From: Rhodococcus erythropolis NBRC 15567
GTDB taxonomy: Bacteria > Actinomycetota > Actinomycetes > Mycobacteriales > Mycobacteriaceae
Length of the DNA: 64,000 bases
Assembly: GCF_001552595.1 (NCBI RefSeq)
Contig: NZ_BCRM01000025.1
Location: forward strand, 1 to 64,000
Reading direction: 5' to 3'
The notes under the pieces were generated by a model that saw only the letters and a list, made by a program, of their open reading frames with translations, did not search any database and was not told where the DNA came from. The position numbers and the translations under genes are program-made. Below, one piece after another: positions 37,201 through 48,900 of this stretch. Each line of letters begins with the position of its first letter. Position 1 is the first letter of the stretch.

Positions 37201-39147
37201 TTCCTGCGTAAGCCGTACTGGCTCGACATTCGCGTCAGTGCCGGCGGTTCGGCTCGCGTACCCGGCTCGCACGTCGCTCTGCCCGACGGCCGCCACGTGT
37301 GGGAGGTCGACGCATCCGCCGTCACCGATCTGGCTGTGCTCGTGAGCGCTGCTGCCGGACAGGTGCTCTCGGATGTCGCTCTCACCGCTGCCGTTCCGCA
37401 CGGTGAACTGGCCGGCGCTGCGACCCTGACGACAACCCTCAACCCGCATCCGGGTGGAGCGTCGGTGCAGGTGCACGCACGCGAGGGCGCTACGTTCCGT
37501 TTGCTGTTCGATGCCGTCGTCACGTCCGGTGAGCCGCTGCCCGAGCTGGTCATTAGCGCGCCGGTCAAGACCAGTGCGCCGATGGAAACCCTGGCCGAGG
37601 TCGTCGAAGACGCCGGAGACAAGTGGGATCCGAACGGTTCGCAGAGCCTCGACGACCGCCTCAAGATCGTTGTGGCCGAGTCGATGGGGTACTCGCCGGA
37701 AGATCTTCCGGCCGAGGTTCCGCTCATCGAACTGGGTCTCGATTCGCTCATGGCGATGCGTATCAAGAACCGCGTCGAGTACGAGTTCGACATTCCGCAG
37801 CTCCAGCTCCAGGCAGTCAAGGACGCGAGCCTCAACGAGGTCAACAAGTACCTGCGCTACGCGATCGACAATCGCGAAGAGGTTCAGGCGATGGCCGACA
37901 AGCAGGCTGCCGAGAAGTTGGCAGCCGATGCGGCTGACGAGGACGCTGCTCCCGCTGAGGAGTCGGTGGAACTGCCGGCGACTGCTCCGGTTGCTGCTGC
38001 GCCTTCCGATCCTTCTCGAGCCGGAACTGCCGACGATGCCGGCTCCGATGTTCCGCCGCGAGATGCGGCCGAGCGCTTGACGTTTGCGACGTGGGCCGTC
38101 GTCACCGGGAAGTCCGCCAAGGGTATTTTCAACGATCTGCCGATCGTCGGTGACGAGGTCGCCGAGAAGCTTGCTGCTCGGCTTTCCGAGCGTGCGGGCG
38201 GCGAGATCACTCTCGACGACGTTCTCGATTCCACCACCATCGAAGAGCTCGCGGACGTCGTGCGCCAGTACCTCGAGGACGACGGCAAGATCGACGGACT
38301 CGTACGCACTCTGCGTGCTCGTCCCGAAGGCTCCACTGCCGTACCGGTATTCGTCTTCCATGCTGCCGGTGGTTCGACGGTGACGTACGAGCCTTTGCTC
38401 AAGCGCCTGCCCGCCGGCACGCCGATGTACGGGTTCGAGCGGGTCGAGGGCTCGATCGAAACCCGTGCTGCTGCTTACGTTCCGCTGCTGCGTGAGATCC
38501 AGGGCGACGGACCGTACGTACTGTGTGGCTGGTCGTTCGGCGGCGTGATGTCGTATGCGGTCGCGAAGTTGCTGCGTGAGCAGGGCGCTGACGTGCGTGT
38601 GGTCGGACTGCTCGACACCGTCATGGCCGGCGAGGTAGTGCCGGACACCGAGGCGGAACGACGCAAGCGTTGGGAGCGCTACGGCAAGTTCGCCAAGCGC
38701 ACCTACAACCTGGATGTTCCGCTGCCGCTTGACGTTCTGGCCTCCACCGAAGCAGACGAGGATCAGATCCAGATCTTGATGGACATGATCAAGATGAGCG
38801 GCGCCAAGATTCCCGGCGGCATCATCGAGCATCAGCGGACGTCGTGGTTGGACAACCGCGCCATCCAGACGGCCGAGTTCAGCAGCTACGACGGCGACGT
38901 CGTGCTCTACATGGCCGACAAGTACCACGACGAGTTGATGACGCTCGAGCCTGCATTCAAGACCCGCAAGGCAGATGGTGGTTGGGGTGACTACGTGAAG
39001 AACCTCGAGGTCGTCTACATCGGCGGGGACCACCTGCAGATCGTCGACGAGCCGTACATCGCGAAGGTTGCGGCAGACCTCACCACCAAGCTGGCCCAGA
39101 TCGAGACAGCTCAGACCAAAGCAGCGGAAACCGGAGTTCAGAAGTGA
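34216..39147 (+). CDS. pks13: Mycolic acid condensing polyketide synthase Pks13
   Basis: The protein is 1,643 residues (M. tuberculosis Pks13 is about 1,730). Order: N-terminal ACP (phosphopantetheine Ser53 in FGLASRD). Ketosynthase about 110-540 (Cys285 in DTACSSSL, His in EAHGTGT and [10 protein letters not shown]). Acyltransferase about 640-950 (Ser739 in VPHSMGEA). C-terminal ACP (Ser1177 in LGLDSLMAM). An Ala/Glu/Asp linker and a carrier-like segment without the serine ([24 protein letters not shown] in part). Thioesterase (Ser1440 in CGWSFGG, His1606 in GGDHLQ). It condenses the meromycoloyl chain with a carboxylated acyl-CoA to give the beta-keto mycolate precursor, which the thioesterase passes to trehalose. 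Start ATG 34216 overlaps a mini-ORF stop; the stop overlaps accD4. Confidence 0.96.
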   Translation: MVEQDGVQSKDVVSEMSVAQLREWLRNWIANATGQPAGSITDDRPMEEFGLASRDAVALSGDIEDLLGVTLNATVAYQHPTIASLATRIIEGEPEAPEETVDASYYVSGATTDAHDIAIVGLSTRFPGAGHTPSDMWEMLAAGRDGISDLPEDRWAEFMSDPAIKAAVENANTKGGYLDDVKGFDAEFFAMSPLEVVNVDPQQRLALELAWEALEHARIPASGLKGKQVGVFIGSSANDYQLLAVSDPTTAHPYALTGTSTAIVANRVSYFFDFRGPSIALDTACSSSLVAVHEAVRSLRSGDSNIALAGGVNMLLAPPGTLGFDQTGMLAPDGKLRAFSAHAQGIVRSEGGGLVVLKRLEDAERDGDSILAVIAGSAVNQDGRSNGLLAPNPDAQADVLRFAYRDAGILPTTVDYIEAHGTGTDLGDPIEADALSRVVGRGRDDDKPALLGSAKTNFGHLEAAAGAAGLIKVVLAMQENKIPATINYLGPNPHIDFEKSHLQVTPEATDWPRYTGKAVAGVSGFGFGGTNAHVVVKEYVAVDEPVVDAPVADEPAAEDESTVVLAVSGALPSRRRRAAADLADWLETEEGSKTPLADVARTLARRNHGRSRAAVLAKTRSEAISSLRAVAAGKPAQGVFSADSPSPKGAVWVFSGFGSQHRKMAKQLYTENAAFKAAVDEVDALIQDEAGYSMVEMFLDDAIEYNVETAQVGIFTIQVGLAALLRHHGAEAEAVVPHSMGEAAAAYVSGGLNLEDAVRVICSRSRLMGEAEGALVGDDIRLMALLEYSASEIEALLPTYPKLEVCVYAAPTHTVIGGPQPDIEAIVAAAEADGKMARVLQTKGASHTSQVDPLLGELAAELAGIEPTTLKLGVYSSVDKDTFYRPGHEPIHQEAYWVKGLRHSVYFTNAVRGAVAHGHTTFVELAPNPVTLMSVAATAFDSGLHDMELIQTLKRKEDESAGVLAALAQLYVHGHAVNLESLLPAGDFASVPRTAFLRKPYWLDIRVSAGGSARVPGSHVALPDGRHVWEVDASAVTDLAVLVSAAAGQVLSDVALTAAVPHGELAGAATLTTTLNPHPGGASVQVHAREGATFRLLFDAVVTSGEPLPELVISAPVKTSAPMETLAEVVEDAGDKWDPNGSQSLDDRLKIVVAESMGYSPEDLPAEVPLIELGLDSLMAMRIKNRVEYEFDIPQLQLQAVKDASLNEVNKYLRYAIDNREEVQAMADKQAAEKLAADAADEDAAPAEESVELPATAPVAAAPSDPSRAGTADDAGSDVPPRDAAERLTFATWAVVTGKSAKGIFNDLPIVGDEVAEKLAARLSERAGGEITLDDVLDSTTIEELADVVRQYLEDDGKIDGLVRTLRARPEGSTAVPVFVFHAAGGSTVTYEPLLKRLPAGTPMYGFERVEGSIETRAAAYVPLLREIQGDGPYVLCGWSFGGVMSYAVAKLLREQGADVRVVGLLDTVMAGEVVPDTEAERRKRWERYGKFAKRTYNLDVPLPLDVLASTEADEDQIQILMDMIKMSGAKIPGGIIEHQRTSWLDNRAIQTAEFSSYDGDVVLYMADKYHDELMTLEPAFKTRKADGGWGDYVKNLEVVYIGGDHLQIVDEPYIAKVAADLTTKLAQIETAQTKAAETGVQK

Positions 39148-40685
39148 CGACAACCACCGCGGAGAAGCTCGCTGAACTCCGCGAAAAGTTGGAGAAGGCA
39201 AAGGAACCCGGCTCGGCTCGGGCCATTGCGAAGCGCGATGCAGCAGGGCACAGTACGCCGCGCCAGCGCATCGACATGTTGCTCGATCCCGGTAGCTTCG
39301 TCGAGGTCGGCGCCCTGGTGAAGATGGCGGGCGAGGACAACCCGTACAGCGACGGCGTCATGACCGGTCACGGAACTGTCGACGGGCGTCCGGTTGCGGT
39401 GTTCGCGCACGATCAGACTGTGTTCGGCGGTGCCGCCGGAGAGATGTTCGGCCGTAAGGTCGCAGCCGTCAACGATTTTGCACTGAAGGTGGGCTGCCCG
39501 GTCGTCGGTATCAACGATTCCGGTGGAGCTCGAATCCAGGATGCCGTTTCCTCATTGGCCTGGTACGCCAACATGGGTTCACGTCAGGAGCCCTTGTCCG
39601 GCGTCTGCCCGCAGATCTCGGTCATCCTCGGTAAGTGCGCCGGCGGTGCCGTGTACGCACCGATCAACACCGACGTCGTGGTCGCGACCGAAGAGTCGTA
39701 CATGTTCGTCACCGGACCCGACGTCATCAAGTCGGTCACCGGCGAAGAGGTCAGCCTGGAGGATCTGGGCGGGGCGCGCAAGCAGGCGGAGTACGGAAAC
39801 ATCCATCACGTCGCTCCCGACGAGAAGGCTGCATTCGACTGGGTGCGTGAGTACCTGAGCTTCATGCCGTCCTCGTGCACGGAGAAGGCGCCGTTGATCA
39901 ACCCGGGTCTCGAACCCGAGATCACCGAGTCGGATCTCGAACTCAACGCCTTCATGCCGGATGCCGACAATGCCGGCTACGACATGCACGACATCATTCT
40001 GCGGATCTTCGACGACGGAACCTTCCATGAAATCGGAGCCCAGGTCGCGCACAACGTGATCACCGGGTTCTCCCGCGTCGACGGCCTGCCCGTCGGTGTC
40101 GTGGCCAACCAGCCCACGTACCTCAGTGGCGCCCTCGATGCGGACAGCTCCGACAAGGCTGCCCATTTTGTGCGCCTGTGCGACGCTTTCAGCATCCCGC
40201 TCGTTTTTGTCGTCGACACACCAGGCTTTCTTCCCGGCGTCGATCAGGAAAAGGTCGGTGTCATCAAGCGTGGCGGGCGTTTCCTGTTCGCGTACATCGA
40301 AGCCACTGTCCCGAAGGTGACTGTGGTGGTTCGTAAGGCGTACGGCGGCGGTTATGCCGTCATGGGTTGCAAGCAGCTCGGTGCCGACATCAACCTCGCG
40401 TGGCCGACCGCTCGTATCGCCGTGATGGGCGCCGAGGGTGCCGTCAACATCATGGGACGTCGTCAGCTCGCCGAGGCGGGCGAGAACGCACCCGCGGTGC
40501 GTGCTCAGTTGATCAACTTCTACAACGAGTTCGTCGCGACGCCGTACATCGCGGCTGAGCGCGGATACATCGACGCGGTGATCGAGCCTTCGCAGACGCG
40601 TCTCGAAATCCGCAAGGCTCTGAAGTTGCTCAAGGACAAGACGATTTTCAAGAACCCGCGCAAGCACAACTTGATGCCGCTCTAA
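39144..40685 (+). CDS. accD4: Acyl-CoA carboxylase beta subunit AccD4
   Basis: The 513-residue carboxyltransferase has the two crotonase-like halves, with [14 protein letters not shown] and [11 protein letters not shown] in the N-half and [14 protein letters not shown] and [18 protein letters not shown] in the C-half. With AccA3, AccD5 and AccE it is reported to carboxylate the long-chain acyl-CoA used by Pks13 as the alpha-branch extender. GTG 39144 overlaps the pks13 stop (GTGA), so it is translationally coupled. The stop overlaps the convergent LysR stop by four bases. Confidence 0.95.
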   Translation: MTTTTAEKLAELREKLEKAKEPGSARAIAKRDAAGHSTPRQRIDMLLDPGSFVEVGALVKMAGEDNPYSDGVMTGHGTVDGRPVAVFAHDQTVFGGAAGEMFGRKVAAVNDFALKVGCPVVGINDSGGARIQDAVSSLAWYANMGSRQEPLSGVCPQISVILGKCAGGAVYAPINTDVVVATEESYMFVTGPDVIKSVTGEEVSLEDLGGARKQAEYGNIHHVAPDEKAAFDWVREYLSFMPSSCTEKAPLINPGLEPEITESDLELNAFMPDADNAGYDMHDIILRIFDDGTFHEIGAQVAHNVITGFSRVDGLPVGVVANQPTYLSGALDADSSDKAAHFVRLCDAFSIPLVFVVDTPGFLPGVDQEKVGVIKRGGRFLFAYIEATVPKVTVVVRKAYGGGYAVMGCKQLGADINLAWPTARIAVMGAEGAVNIMGRRQLAEAGENAPAVRAQLINFYNEFVATPYIAAERGYIDAVIEPSQTRLEIRKALKLLKDKTIFKNPRKHNLMPL

Positions 40686-41593
40686 TTCTTCTTGTCACCG
40701 AGGGCGTCGAACTGGCGGCGTAGCGCTTCTATCGCCGCCAGGACGGCAGGTCTTTCGCTGTCGGTCCGCCAGGCGAGGTAGATGTCGCGGCCCAGCGGCG
40801 GAAGGGTGTCGAGCATTCGAACACCTTCCGGTGGTACAACTCTCGCCAGGCGCGGGATCAAAGCGACGGCGAGGCCCTGAGCGACGAATTCGACCTGGGT
40901 GGGAAACTCGGCGACCTCGTACTCGATTCGTGGGTCGAACCCCTGCGCGCGCAGGGTCCTGACGGTGAAGGTGTGAAAGTCCGTTCCCCGGGTCCACGTC
41001 GCCCAGGCATGCTCGGACAGCTCGCTGAGCGCGACGACCTTGTTCTCCGCCAGCGGATGTGACGCGGGGAGAGCGAGCAGCGCCACGTCGTCGTACACGG
41101 GCGTGAAGGAGACTCCGTCGGGAAGTTCGACGGGCAGAGTGCTCCAACTGTCGACCACCACGACGTCGAGGTCGCGGCGAATCAGTGCGGGGAGGAGTTC
41201 TTCGGATTCGCCTTCGTTGAAGGTGATTTCGAGCTGGGGGTGCGCGTGCCTGATCTCGGCGATGGCTCGCGGCAGCACTGTCCTGCTGGGGGAGACCAGG
41301 GCCCCGATGCGTACGCGGCCCGTCACCTCGCTCTGCAGCGACGCGATTTCCGCCTCGGCCTGGGCGAGCGTCGAGAGAACCTCTGCGGTTCGGCGCGCGA
41401 GGATCCGGCCCGCTTCGGTGAGTCGTACACCGCGGCCCTGCGGTTCGAGGAGCGGAACACCGACCTCGCGCTCGAGCTTGTTCAACTGCTGCGAAATTCC
41501 GGAGGGTGTGACATGCAAGGTGCGGGCGGCAGCCGCTACTGATCCGTTCTCGGCGACAGCGTGCAGGGCGCGGAGTCTTTCGAGATTCAACAC
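40682..41593 (-). CDS. LysR-family transcriptional regulator
   Basis: The 303-residue protein has an N-terminal winged helix ([38 protein letters not shown] in part) and a LysR substrate-binding domain starting near [17 protein letters not shown]. It is divergent from the EamA-type exporter gene with 73 bases between, the usual geometry for a LysR regulator and its target. A TAGCAT box (minus strand, 41606-41601) lies 7 bases before the GTG, suggesting a leaderless start. Effector unknown. It ends four bases inside accD4. Confidence 0.9.
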   Translation of the reverse strand: MLNLERLRALHAVAENGSVAAAARTLHVTPSGISQQLNKLEREVGVPLLEPQGRGVRLTEAGRILARRTAEVLSTLAQAEAEIASLQSEVTGRVRIGALVSPSRTVLPRAIAEIRHAHPQLEITFNEGESEELLPALIRRDLDVVVVDSWSTLPVELPDGVSFTPVYDDVALLALPASHPLAENKVVALSELSEHAWATWTRGTDFHTFTVRTLRAQGFDPRIEYEVAEFPTQVEFVAQGLAVALIPRLARVVPPEGVRMLDTLPPLGRDIYLAWRTDSERPAVLAAIEALRRQFDALGDKKN

Positions 41594-41666
41594 AGTAGTA
41601 ATGCTACCGAATATACGGTCTGAACATTTGCTTGTGCTGAATAGTTAGCGGCAGGAACATTGTCGG

Positions 41667-42617
41667 GTGACCACTCTGACCTCCGTGACTGCGCAGACAC
41701 CGACACCCACCAGAACTCCTCGGGGGCGTATCGACCCTCGATTGCTGGTCGTCGGAGGCGCAGCCGCGATCTCGATCAGTTCGCTCCTCATCAAGCTGGC
41801 TGATGTCGGGCCCTCGACCGCCGTTTTCTTCCGTTGCTTCCTGGCCTTGCCGCCGCTGTTGTGGTTGGCGTGGCGAGAGTACCGCCGGGTGGGCAAACCG
41901 AGCCGGCGGGCAGTCGTTCTGCAGGTGCTCGGCGGTCTGTTGCTCGGACTGGATTTTGCGTTGTGGTCGCAGTCGATTCTGATGATCGGCGCGGGTATGG
42001 CAAGCGTCGTCGTGAACGTGCAGGTGATTGTGGTGCCCGCACTGTCCTGGTTGGTATTCGGCAATCGGGTTCCGATGCGCTTCGTCTTCGCCCTACCGTT
42101 CATGTTCACGGGAATCGCCTTGGCGGGCGGCGTGTTCGGGAGCGGGGGAACCGGCGACGACTTGCTGTGGGGAACGGCGCTCTCGCTCGTCTCCGGAATC
42201 GCGTACGGCGGTTACATCTTCGTGGTCGGTCGTACGGGCGAGGCGGATCGGGCCGCGAGCCAGGTGTTGATCTCGACGACGTCCGCGGGCATCGCCGGCT
42301 CCGTCATCGGATCACTGTGGGGCCGGATCGATTTCGTCCCGGGTTGGGAAGCGTTCGGCTGGCTCGCGGCACTGGCGCTGGTCGGCCAGGTGTTCGGCTG
42401 GATGCTGATGGGGCACTCGCTCCCTCGGCTGCCCGCCGAGGTGGGCGCGACGCTCCTGCTCATGCAACCGGTCCTCGCCGTACTGCTGGCGGTTGTGCTG
42501 CTCGGCGAACGGCCAGGCGTTGGGCAACTACTCGGGTGCGTCGTCGTTGTCGGAGCGGTCTCGGCCGTCTCCGTACGTCGCACCCGAGCAGTCACCCGAG
42601 TAGGTAGCGCAGGCTAG
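41667..42617 (+). CDS. EamA-family (DMT) transporter
   Basis: The 316-residue protein has about ten hydrophobic helices in two EamA halves (residues about 20-150 and 165-305), with signatures such as STAVFFRCFLALPPLL and VGATLLLMQPVLAVLLAVVLLGERP. It is likely a metabolite or amino-acid exporter, probably regulated by the divergent LysR protein. GTG 41667 was chosen; the ribosome-binding site (GGCAGGAA) is rather distant. The stop overlaps the convergent emb stop by four bases. Confidence 0.88.
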   Translation: MTTLTSVTAQTPTPTRTPRGRIDPRLLVVGGAAAISISSLLIKLADVGPSTAVFFRCFLALPPLLWLAWREYRRVGKPSRRAVVLQVLGGLLLGLDFALWSQSILMIGAGMASVVVNVQVIVVPALSWLVFGNRVPMRFVFALPFMFTGIALAGGVFGSGGTGDDLLWGTALSLVSGIAYGGYIFVVGRTGEADRAASQVLISTTSAGIAGSVIGSLWGRIDFVPGWEAFGWLAALALVGQVFGWMLMGHSLPRLPAEVGATLLLMQPVLAVLLAVVLLGERPGVGQLLGCVVVVGAVSAVSVRRTRAVTRVGSAG

Positions 42618-45600
42618 TGCACTCGCATCTCGCCGGGCATCCACATGCCCGAGCGGGTTGCGGTGCCCGTCTCCACCTCTGCCGGAACAGCATTCGGGAA
42701 GTACCGGTCGTAGCGCTCGAGTGATCCCCAGTCCCGTGCCCAGTCGTCCTTCAGGTACGTCGGAACCGTCGTAGCACCGGCGAGGACCTCGGTGAATCCG
42801 AGCGGTCCACCGTTGTCCGCGGACTGCCAGGTATCGGTGGAGCTGACGGCCAGAGGACGGTCCGGGAGGATGCGGAAGTTCGGCATCTCGGCCACACCGT
42901 TCTGATGTGTGAACGGACGTTGGCACGGGAACTGAAGGCCGACAGCCCAGTCCAGGAGGACCGGCTGCTCGCTGCCGATGTACGAGTCCAGGGACTCGAG
43001 CTTGGGCACGCGCGGCGGCGTGAACGCCATCCACTGATCGCCCGTGAGGTTGGGATCGAACGCGACCACCCGAACGGCATCGGCATCTGGCGCGAGTTCG
43101 TCGATCGGGATACGGACGTTGCGCCACGACGGCGCCGGGCCGATGTCTCGCGGCATGTACGAACCCTGAACCTGCACGGTTCCGTCGGGCTGAGTCTTGC
43201 CGTACTCGACCAGAAGCGACTGGCCGTACGTGATCGCACCGGTGTTGTCGACGGACCACACGCGGCCCGCTACGGACATGACCACCAGCGGTGATTCTTC
43301 ACTGCGAGTGGGCAATCCGTACCAACTCGAGATGAGGGAAGCAGGTTCCTGCACGCCGGGCTGGTAGCTACCCATGACCGGCGTCTTCGACGGATCGAGG
43401 CCGAAGGGGAGCTTGGCCGTGCTGCCGTTGACGCCGAGGTTACCGGTGCCGCCGCTGGTTCCGGCGCCGGAACCGGTGGCGAAGGTGGGGCCGACACTCT
43501 GGCTGTCGGTATTACCCATGCCCTGCTTGACTTCGATGTAATCCGCAGTCAGATCGCTGGGAACCCCATTGGGGGAGAAGCCCTTCGAATCAACTCCGGA
43601 CAACGGATCCTCCGCGTTGAATCCGGGAGCGGGCAGAGGCCGCAGATTCCCGGAATTGACGTCGGTCTCGACCAGAACATCCTCGGCCATGCCGCAGGTC
43701 TTGCCCGCGAGTGCCTCGATGTTGCTTCGGCCCAGCGAGTACGCCGGGTACTGCGACACCGCCCCCTTGAGTAGTGAGAGCACCTCGAACAGGACCATCA
43801 GACCGGCGATCACGGTGAGCGGAGCAGCCGCGAACTTGCGAATTCGTCTGCCCTTGGCCGTGTTCGGCTTCTCGGGCGGGGCTGCAAATCCCTCACGCAG
43901 GTACTGCCAGGCGGCAAAGGCCAAGGCGAGAGCAAAGAGCGCGAGGAACAGTGTGTTGGATTCACGGCCGTCGTAGGAGATGGTCTTGTCGAACCACGGA
44001 ACGCCGTAACTCGAGACGTACCAGTAGCCGTTGATGCCGGCGAACGTCAACGCGAGCATCAGGAGCAGCCCGGCCACGAACACCGATCGGTTGCGACGCG
44101 AGCGCAGGGCAGACGCGGACACAGCCACGGCGGTCAGCGCGGCGAGAGAACCGGCGATGCCCGCGTACGCACCGAAGTGGTGAGTCCACTTGGTGGGGTT
44201 GAACATCATCAGGAACATCGTGCCGAAGACGACGCCGACCAGGCGCCACGACGGACCGGTTGCCGCGCCGGGGACGCGGCCGCGGCGCAACAACACGAAG
44301 AGCGTCGTGAAGAGGCACAGGATCATCGTCAAGAACGCGAAGCGTCGGGCAACCGAGCCGTCGACCGTCTGGACGAAGAGGTAGTAGTAGCGCAGGAAGT
44401 CCTGGTACCACTCGAGATTGGGCCCGATGATCGTTCGGACGCGCGTGGCTTCCATGACGCCGGCAAAGGTCTGGTCGGCGAAGATGACCACCAGCACGAT
44501 GGTTCCGGCAGCGGCGATCGGAGCGAGAAGCGGCAGTGTGCCGACCAGTCGGTGACGCTTGACGACGATGCGCACCAACGGGCGCACACCGGCGAGAAGG
44601 GCTGCGATACACATCAATCCGGTGGGTGCGGCGGCAAGAGTGAAGGCGCCGATCAAGATTGCCGTGGCCGCGGGCAGCAGGCGTCCGGTGGCGATGGCGC
44701 GCTCGATGGAGCACCAGGTGAGCAGTGCGCCGAGAGCCACGATGGGCTCGGGGCGAAGACCGTTGTTGTACGCCAGCCAGAAGGACAGGAATACCAGACC
44801 GCCGGTCCACAGGGCGACGTTGCTCCGGCGAACCGCCCGGCCGAGACGCGGGACGACCTCGCGGCTGATCACCATCCAGCAGAGGATTCCGGCGAGCAGA
44901 GCGGGCAGACGCATGAACGGGCTCGCCGTCGAGATCTTCGCCATCACGGCCAGGACTTCGTAGTACCAACCGAACGGGGCCTCGGGAACGCCGAACCAAC
45001 GGAAGTAGTTGGCCATGTATCCCGCGTCCGGCGAGACTCGGGCCATGGTCAGGAGATAACCGTCGTCGGCGGTGTTCGCGCCGATGAAGTGCCAGACGAC
45101 CAGCGTGCCGACCACAACTCCGTCGATACCGGAGAACTTCCACCAGCGTTCGGGCAGGAAGCGTCGGTGCTTGCGGCCGTCGGTGCCGTCGAGGCGAGCC
45201 AGGGCGACCAGCGCGACGATGGTCGAGAGGACGGCCACGATCATCGCGACCAGCTTCAAGACGCTGGGGCTCGACGAGAAACGTGAGTCGATCGTCATCG
45301 AGAAGCCGAGACCCTCGGGGGCAGCGCCGTCGGGTAGGTCGCTGAAGACGCCGACCACCTGCGGGCGGAAGTCGCCGTCGAGCTGGCCACGAATCGGGTT
45401 GCCGTCGGGATACGTCAGTCCGACGAACTCTGCCGTGGTTCGGTTGATGTCCGAGCTGAACGCGATGGAGCCGCAGCGACTCGACTCGACGTCCTCACGC
45501 GCTGCCGAAGCGACGACGACGTTGCGATCGAGCACGTCGACGCTGGTAGCGGACACGCGGACGAACATCGACGAGAGCGCGGCGCCGTCGCCCTGAGCAG

Positions 45601-45916
45601 GTGCCGTCGACATCAGGATGCCGCCGCCCTCGGGGAGTGAGCTGACCGCGGTGCAGGGGATCGACGCGTTGACGTCGATGGGAACCTGCGCCATCAGCGG
45701 TGCCTCGACGTCGCCGATCACGCCGTTCTGTGGCCAGTTGACCGTCGCCGTCGTCTGCACGACAGGAAGCAGCGGAGTTGCCAGTGCGAGTACGAAGCCG
45801 AGCAAGCCGGCGATGATCGCAACCCATCGAGTGCGATGGAAACGCTCGCGGGCATCCTGACCAGCAGGAGGCGGCGAACTCGAAGTCTGGGGTGAAGCTG
45901 TCACGGCGTCGGGCAC
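42614..45916 (-). CDS. embB: Arabinosyltransferase, EmbB-like
   Basis: The 1,100-residue GT-C enzyme has an N-terminal helix, an extracytoplasmic N-terminal carbohydrate-binding domain, about 13 further helices and a C-terminal carbohydrate-binding domain (about 730-1100). The catalytic aspartates are in GANTADDGYLLTMARV. GYMANYFRWFGVPEAPFGWYY matches the ethambutol-determining region, with Met301 at the position of M. tuberculosis EmbB Met306. KRHRLVGTLPL and YYYLFVQTVDGS resemble EmbB more than the neighbouring paralogue. It extends arabinan from decaprenylphosphoryl-arabinose. GTG 45916 lies 8 bases after a TACCAT box. The B/C assignment is by similarity of a few segments and could be wrong. 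Confidence 0.92.
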   Translation of the reverse strand: MPDAVTASPQTSSSPPPAGQDARERFHRTRWVAIIAGLLGFVLALATPLLPVVQTTATVNWPQNGVIGDVEAPLMAQVPIDVNASIPCTAVSSLPEGGGILMSTAPAQGDGAALSSMFVRVSATSVDVLDRNVVVASAAREDVESSRCGSIAFSSDINRTTAEFVGLTYPDGNPIRGQLDGDFRPQVVGVFSDLPDGAAPEGLGFSMTIDSRFSSSPSVLKLVAMIVAVLSTIVALVALARLDGTDGRKHRRFLPERWWKFSGIDGVVVGTLVVWHFIGANTADDGYLLTMARVSPDAGYMANYFRWFGVPEAPFGWYYEVLAVMAKISTASPFMRLPALLAGILCWMVISREVVPRLGRAVRRSNVALWTGGLVFLSFWLAYNNGLRPEPIVALGALLTWCSIERAIATGRLLPAATAILIGAFTLAAAPTGLMCIAALLAGVRPLVRIVVKRHRLVGTLPLLAPIAAAGTIVLVVIFADQTFAGVMEATRVRTIIGPNLEWYQDFLRYYYLFVQTVDGSVARRFAFLTMILCLFTTLFVLLRRGRVPGAATGPSWRLVGVVFGTMFLMMFNPTKWTHHFGAYAGIAGSLAALTAVAVSASALRSRRNRSVFVAGLLLMLALTFAGINGYWYVSSYGVPWFDKTISYDGRESNTLFLALFALALAFAAWQYLREGFAAPPEKPNTAKGRRIRKFAAAPLTVIAGLMVLFEVLSLLKGAVSQYPAYSLGRSNIEALAGKTCGMAEDVLVETDVNSGNLRPLPAPGFNAEDPLSGVDSKGFSPNGVPSDLTADYIEVKQGMGNTDSQSVGPTFATGSGAGTSGGTGNLGVNGSTAKLPFGLDPSKTPVMGSYQPGVQEPASLISSWYGLPTRSEESPLVVMSVAGRVWSVDNTGAITYGQSLLVEYGKTQPDGTVQVQGSYMPRDIGPAPSWRNVRIPIDELAPDADAVRVVAFDPNLTGDQWMAFTPPRVPKLESLDSYIGSEQPVLLDWAVGLQFPCQRPFTHQNGVAEMPNFRILPDRPLAVSSTDTWQSADNGGPLGFTEVLAGATTVPTYLKDDWARDWGSLERYDRYFPNAVPAEVETGTATRSGMWMPGEMRVH

Positions 45917-45924
45917 GGCTACCG

Positions 45925-45930
45925 ATGGTA
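45925..45930 (-). promoter_or_regulatory. Candidate -10 (TACCAT) for a separate embB transcript
   Basis: On the minus strand TACCAT is followed by exactly 8 bases and the GTG at 45916. It lies just downstream of the 13-bp hairpin, suggesting that embB is transcribed independently and leaderless. Confidence 0.45.
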
Positions 45931-45942
45931 TGTCAGGGCTGA

Positions 45943-45982
45943 GCGTGGACCTACCGTGCCTGGGTGGTTGGTAGGTCCACGC
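45943..45982 (-). terminator. 13-bp perfect hairpin between the two emb genes
   Basis: GCGTGGACCTACC at 45943-45955 is the exact reverse complement of GGTAGGTCCACGC at 45970-45982, with a 14-base loop. It lies 7 bases after the upstream emb stop. No T-run follows; it may terminate, attenuate or protect mRNA ends. Confidence 0.65.
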
Positions 45983-45989
45983 GTAACAG

Positions 45990-48900
45990 TTACGACTGGT
46001 AACGAATCGGGCCGGGTGTCCAGGTGCCCGACCGGGTCTCGGTGGTGACGTTCATTTGCGCGGGAATCGCGTCCGGATCGAGCGGTGTGTACTGCTCGAG
46101 CGAACCCCAGTCCCGGTCCCAGTCGTTGTCCAGGTAGGTGGGCAATGCCCTGGCCGAGAGCAGTTCGCTGGTCCAACCGAGCGGTCCGCCGCCGTAGTGG
46201 TCCTGCCAGGCGTTGGTGGACTCCGCGCCGATGCGGTCGGGCAGAATGCGCCACTCGGGGATCTCGGCGACGCCGTACAGATGATCGACCGGACGTTGGC
46301 ACGGGAAGGCCAGACCGACGGCCCAGTCCATCAGCACCGGATCGGTGGATCCGACGACGTCCTGCAGCGTGCGCATGGTCGGCACTCGCGGCGGTGTCAC
46401 TGCCAGCCACTGGTCGGCACTGATGTCGGTGTCACTGGCCACCAGACGCACGGTGTCGGCGTCGGCGGGCAGTTGATCCATCGGAACGCGCAGGTTGCGC
46501 CACGACGGCGACGGGCCGATGTCGATCGGATCGACTCGTCCCAGCGCGTCGACGCTTCCGTCGGCCTGCTTCTTGCCGTACTCGACCTGCAAGACCGCGC
46601 CGGGGGTGACGATGCCGTCGGAGTTGACGTAGCGGATTCGTCCGGCCGCGGCGACGGTGAGGAGCGGCGCGGCGTCGTTGCGCTCGGGCAGTGAGTACCA
46701 ACCGGTGGTCAGCGACGCGTTCTGGGGCGCTCCGTAACTACCGAGCACCGGCGTTTTTGCGGGGTCGAGCCCGAACGGGAGCGCGACGTTGCTGCCGTTG
46801 ACGCCCGAGGTCGACTGCGAGCCGCCAGCGGTTCCGGATCCGGTTCCGGGCGTGCTGGTGGTGCCGGACTGAGAGGTCGTGGTGTCGAGGCTGTTTGCAC
46901 TGCCCGCCGTCGAGTCCTCGGCGTCTGCGGTGAGGTCGCCGGCGACTCCGTCCGGCGAGAATCCGGTCGATTCGCTTGCACCGAAAGCTCCGGCGCCGGC
47001 GAGGTCGGTGGGCCTGTCCACCAATTGCAGGACGCCGGTGTTGGGATCGGACTCCACGAGTACCTCGCCCGCGAGACCGCAGCTTCCGCCGAAGACGGAT
47101 TCGATGTTGGACTTGCCGATCGAGTACGCGGGGTACTGAGCGACCGCTCCCTTGAGTAGGGACAGCACCTCGAAGAGCACGACGGCTCCGGCCGCGATGG
47201 TCAACGGTGACGGGGCGAGAAGACGAAGTCGCCTTGTCTTCTTGACGCTGTCTTCTGTGCCGTTTCGCTCGCGCGGCTCCATGACGTGGTACCAAGCTGC
47301 CAACAGCAGCGCGAGGATCGTCAGACCGAGGAAGGCCGTCGAGAATCCCTTGCCGGCGATTGACGGCGGCTTGTCCCACCACGGGACGCCGTAACTCGAG
47401 ACATACCACCAGCCGTTGGAGCTGGTGAACGCCACAGCGAGGATGAACAGGATGCCCGCGGCGAACAGCGCGCGGTTTCGTTTGGAACGCATACTCGACG
47501 CACTAACGCCGACGGCGGCGAGCACGGCAACCGTGGCGGCCAGACCGGCGTACACACCGAAGTGGTGGGTCCACTTGGTGGGGGTGAACTGCATCAGGAG
47601 CAGCGACGCGAACACGATGCCGAGGATTCGGCGCGAGGGCCCGATCGCGGTGCCGGGGATCCGGCCCTTGCGCAGGATCATCATGACGCAGAAGACGAGT
47701 CCGACGATCATGACGAACATGCCGAAGCGGCGTGCGAGTGAGCCGTCGGGGGAGATGGTCATCAGTGCGTCCCACCGCAACCGCTCCTCGAACCACGGAA
47801 CGTTCGGCCCGACGGCGGTTCGCACCCTGGTGGATTCGAGAACCGTTGCGAGGGTTTGATCTGCGAAGACTGCGACAAGAACCACGGTTCCGGCTGCGAG
47901 GATCGGCATGACCTGGGACAGGAAGCCGACGCGTTTGCCGCGGGCGATCAGGATCTGCAGGATCGGCCGGGCTCCGGCGATCAGCGCGCCGATGGCGATC
48001 AGCCCGGAAGGCCCGGCGGCCAGCGAGAATGCGGCGATCAGCACGGCCATCGCGGCGGGCAACAGACGTCCGGTGGCGATGGCGCGCTCGATGGAGCACC
48101 ACGTGAGCAGGGCGCCGAGGGCAATGATGGGTTCGGGACGCAGGCCGTTGTTGTACGGCAACCAGAAGGCCAGGAACACGAGCCCGCCCGTCCAGATGGC
48201 AACCTTGTTGCGGCGCACCGCAACACCGAGTCGCGGTATCACCTCGCGGCTGATGACCATCCAGCACAGAATGCCGGCGATCAACGCGGGCAGGCGCATC
48301 CACATGCTCGCGGTGCTGACCTTCGCGAACAGCGCCAGCACGTCGTAGTACCAACCGAACGGCGCTTCGGGGACGCCGAACCAACGGAAGTAGTTCGCCA
48401 TGTACCCGGAGTGCTCCGAGACTCTGGCCATGCCGAGCAGATAACCGTCGTCGGAAGTGTTGGCGCCGAACACATGCCAGAGCGCCAGCGTGCCGATCAC
48501 CAGGGCGTCGATGCCGGTGAACTTCCACCACCGTGCCGGAAGGAACCGCCGGGCACGACGGCCGTCGACGCCGTCGATCCGGTGCAGTGCGTACAGCGAG
48601 ACGACGGTCGAGAGTGCGGCGACGATCATCGCGAACAGTTTGAGAAGTGTGGGGCTGGACGAGAACCGCGAGTCGACGTCCATGTGGGCGGACAGTCCGG
48701 CGGGCGCTGCGCCCTGCAGGTCGGTGAAGATGCCGACAACCTGTGGGCGGTAGTCACCGGTCAGGGTGGTGCCGACGCCGTCGATTCCGGTGACCGCCGC
48801 GACGGTCTGCTCGGAGTTGGTCGTGATGGTGATCGCCGTGCACCCGCTCAGTTGATCGAGCGGAGCCGAGATCAGCACCGAATCGCGAGTGAGTGCTTCC

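Noticed and set aside
36760-39201. Open frame of about 810 codons antisense to pks13
   Set aside because: It has no recognisable motif, while the plus strand encodes ACP, thioesterase and AT residues in order; a codon-bias shadow.
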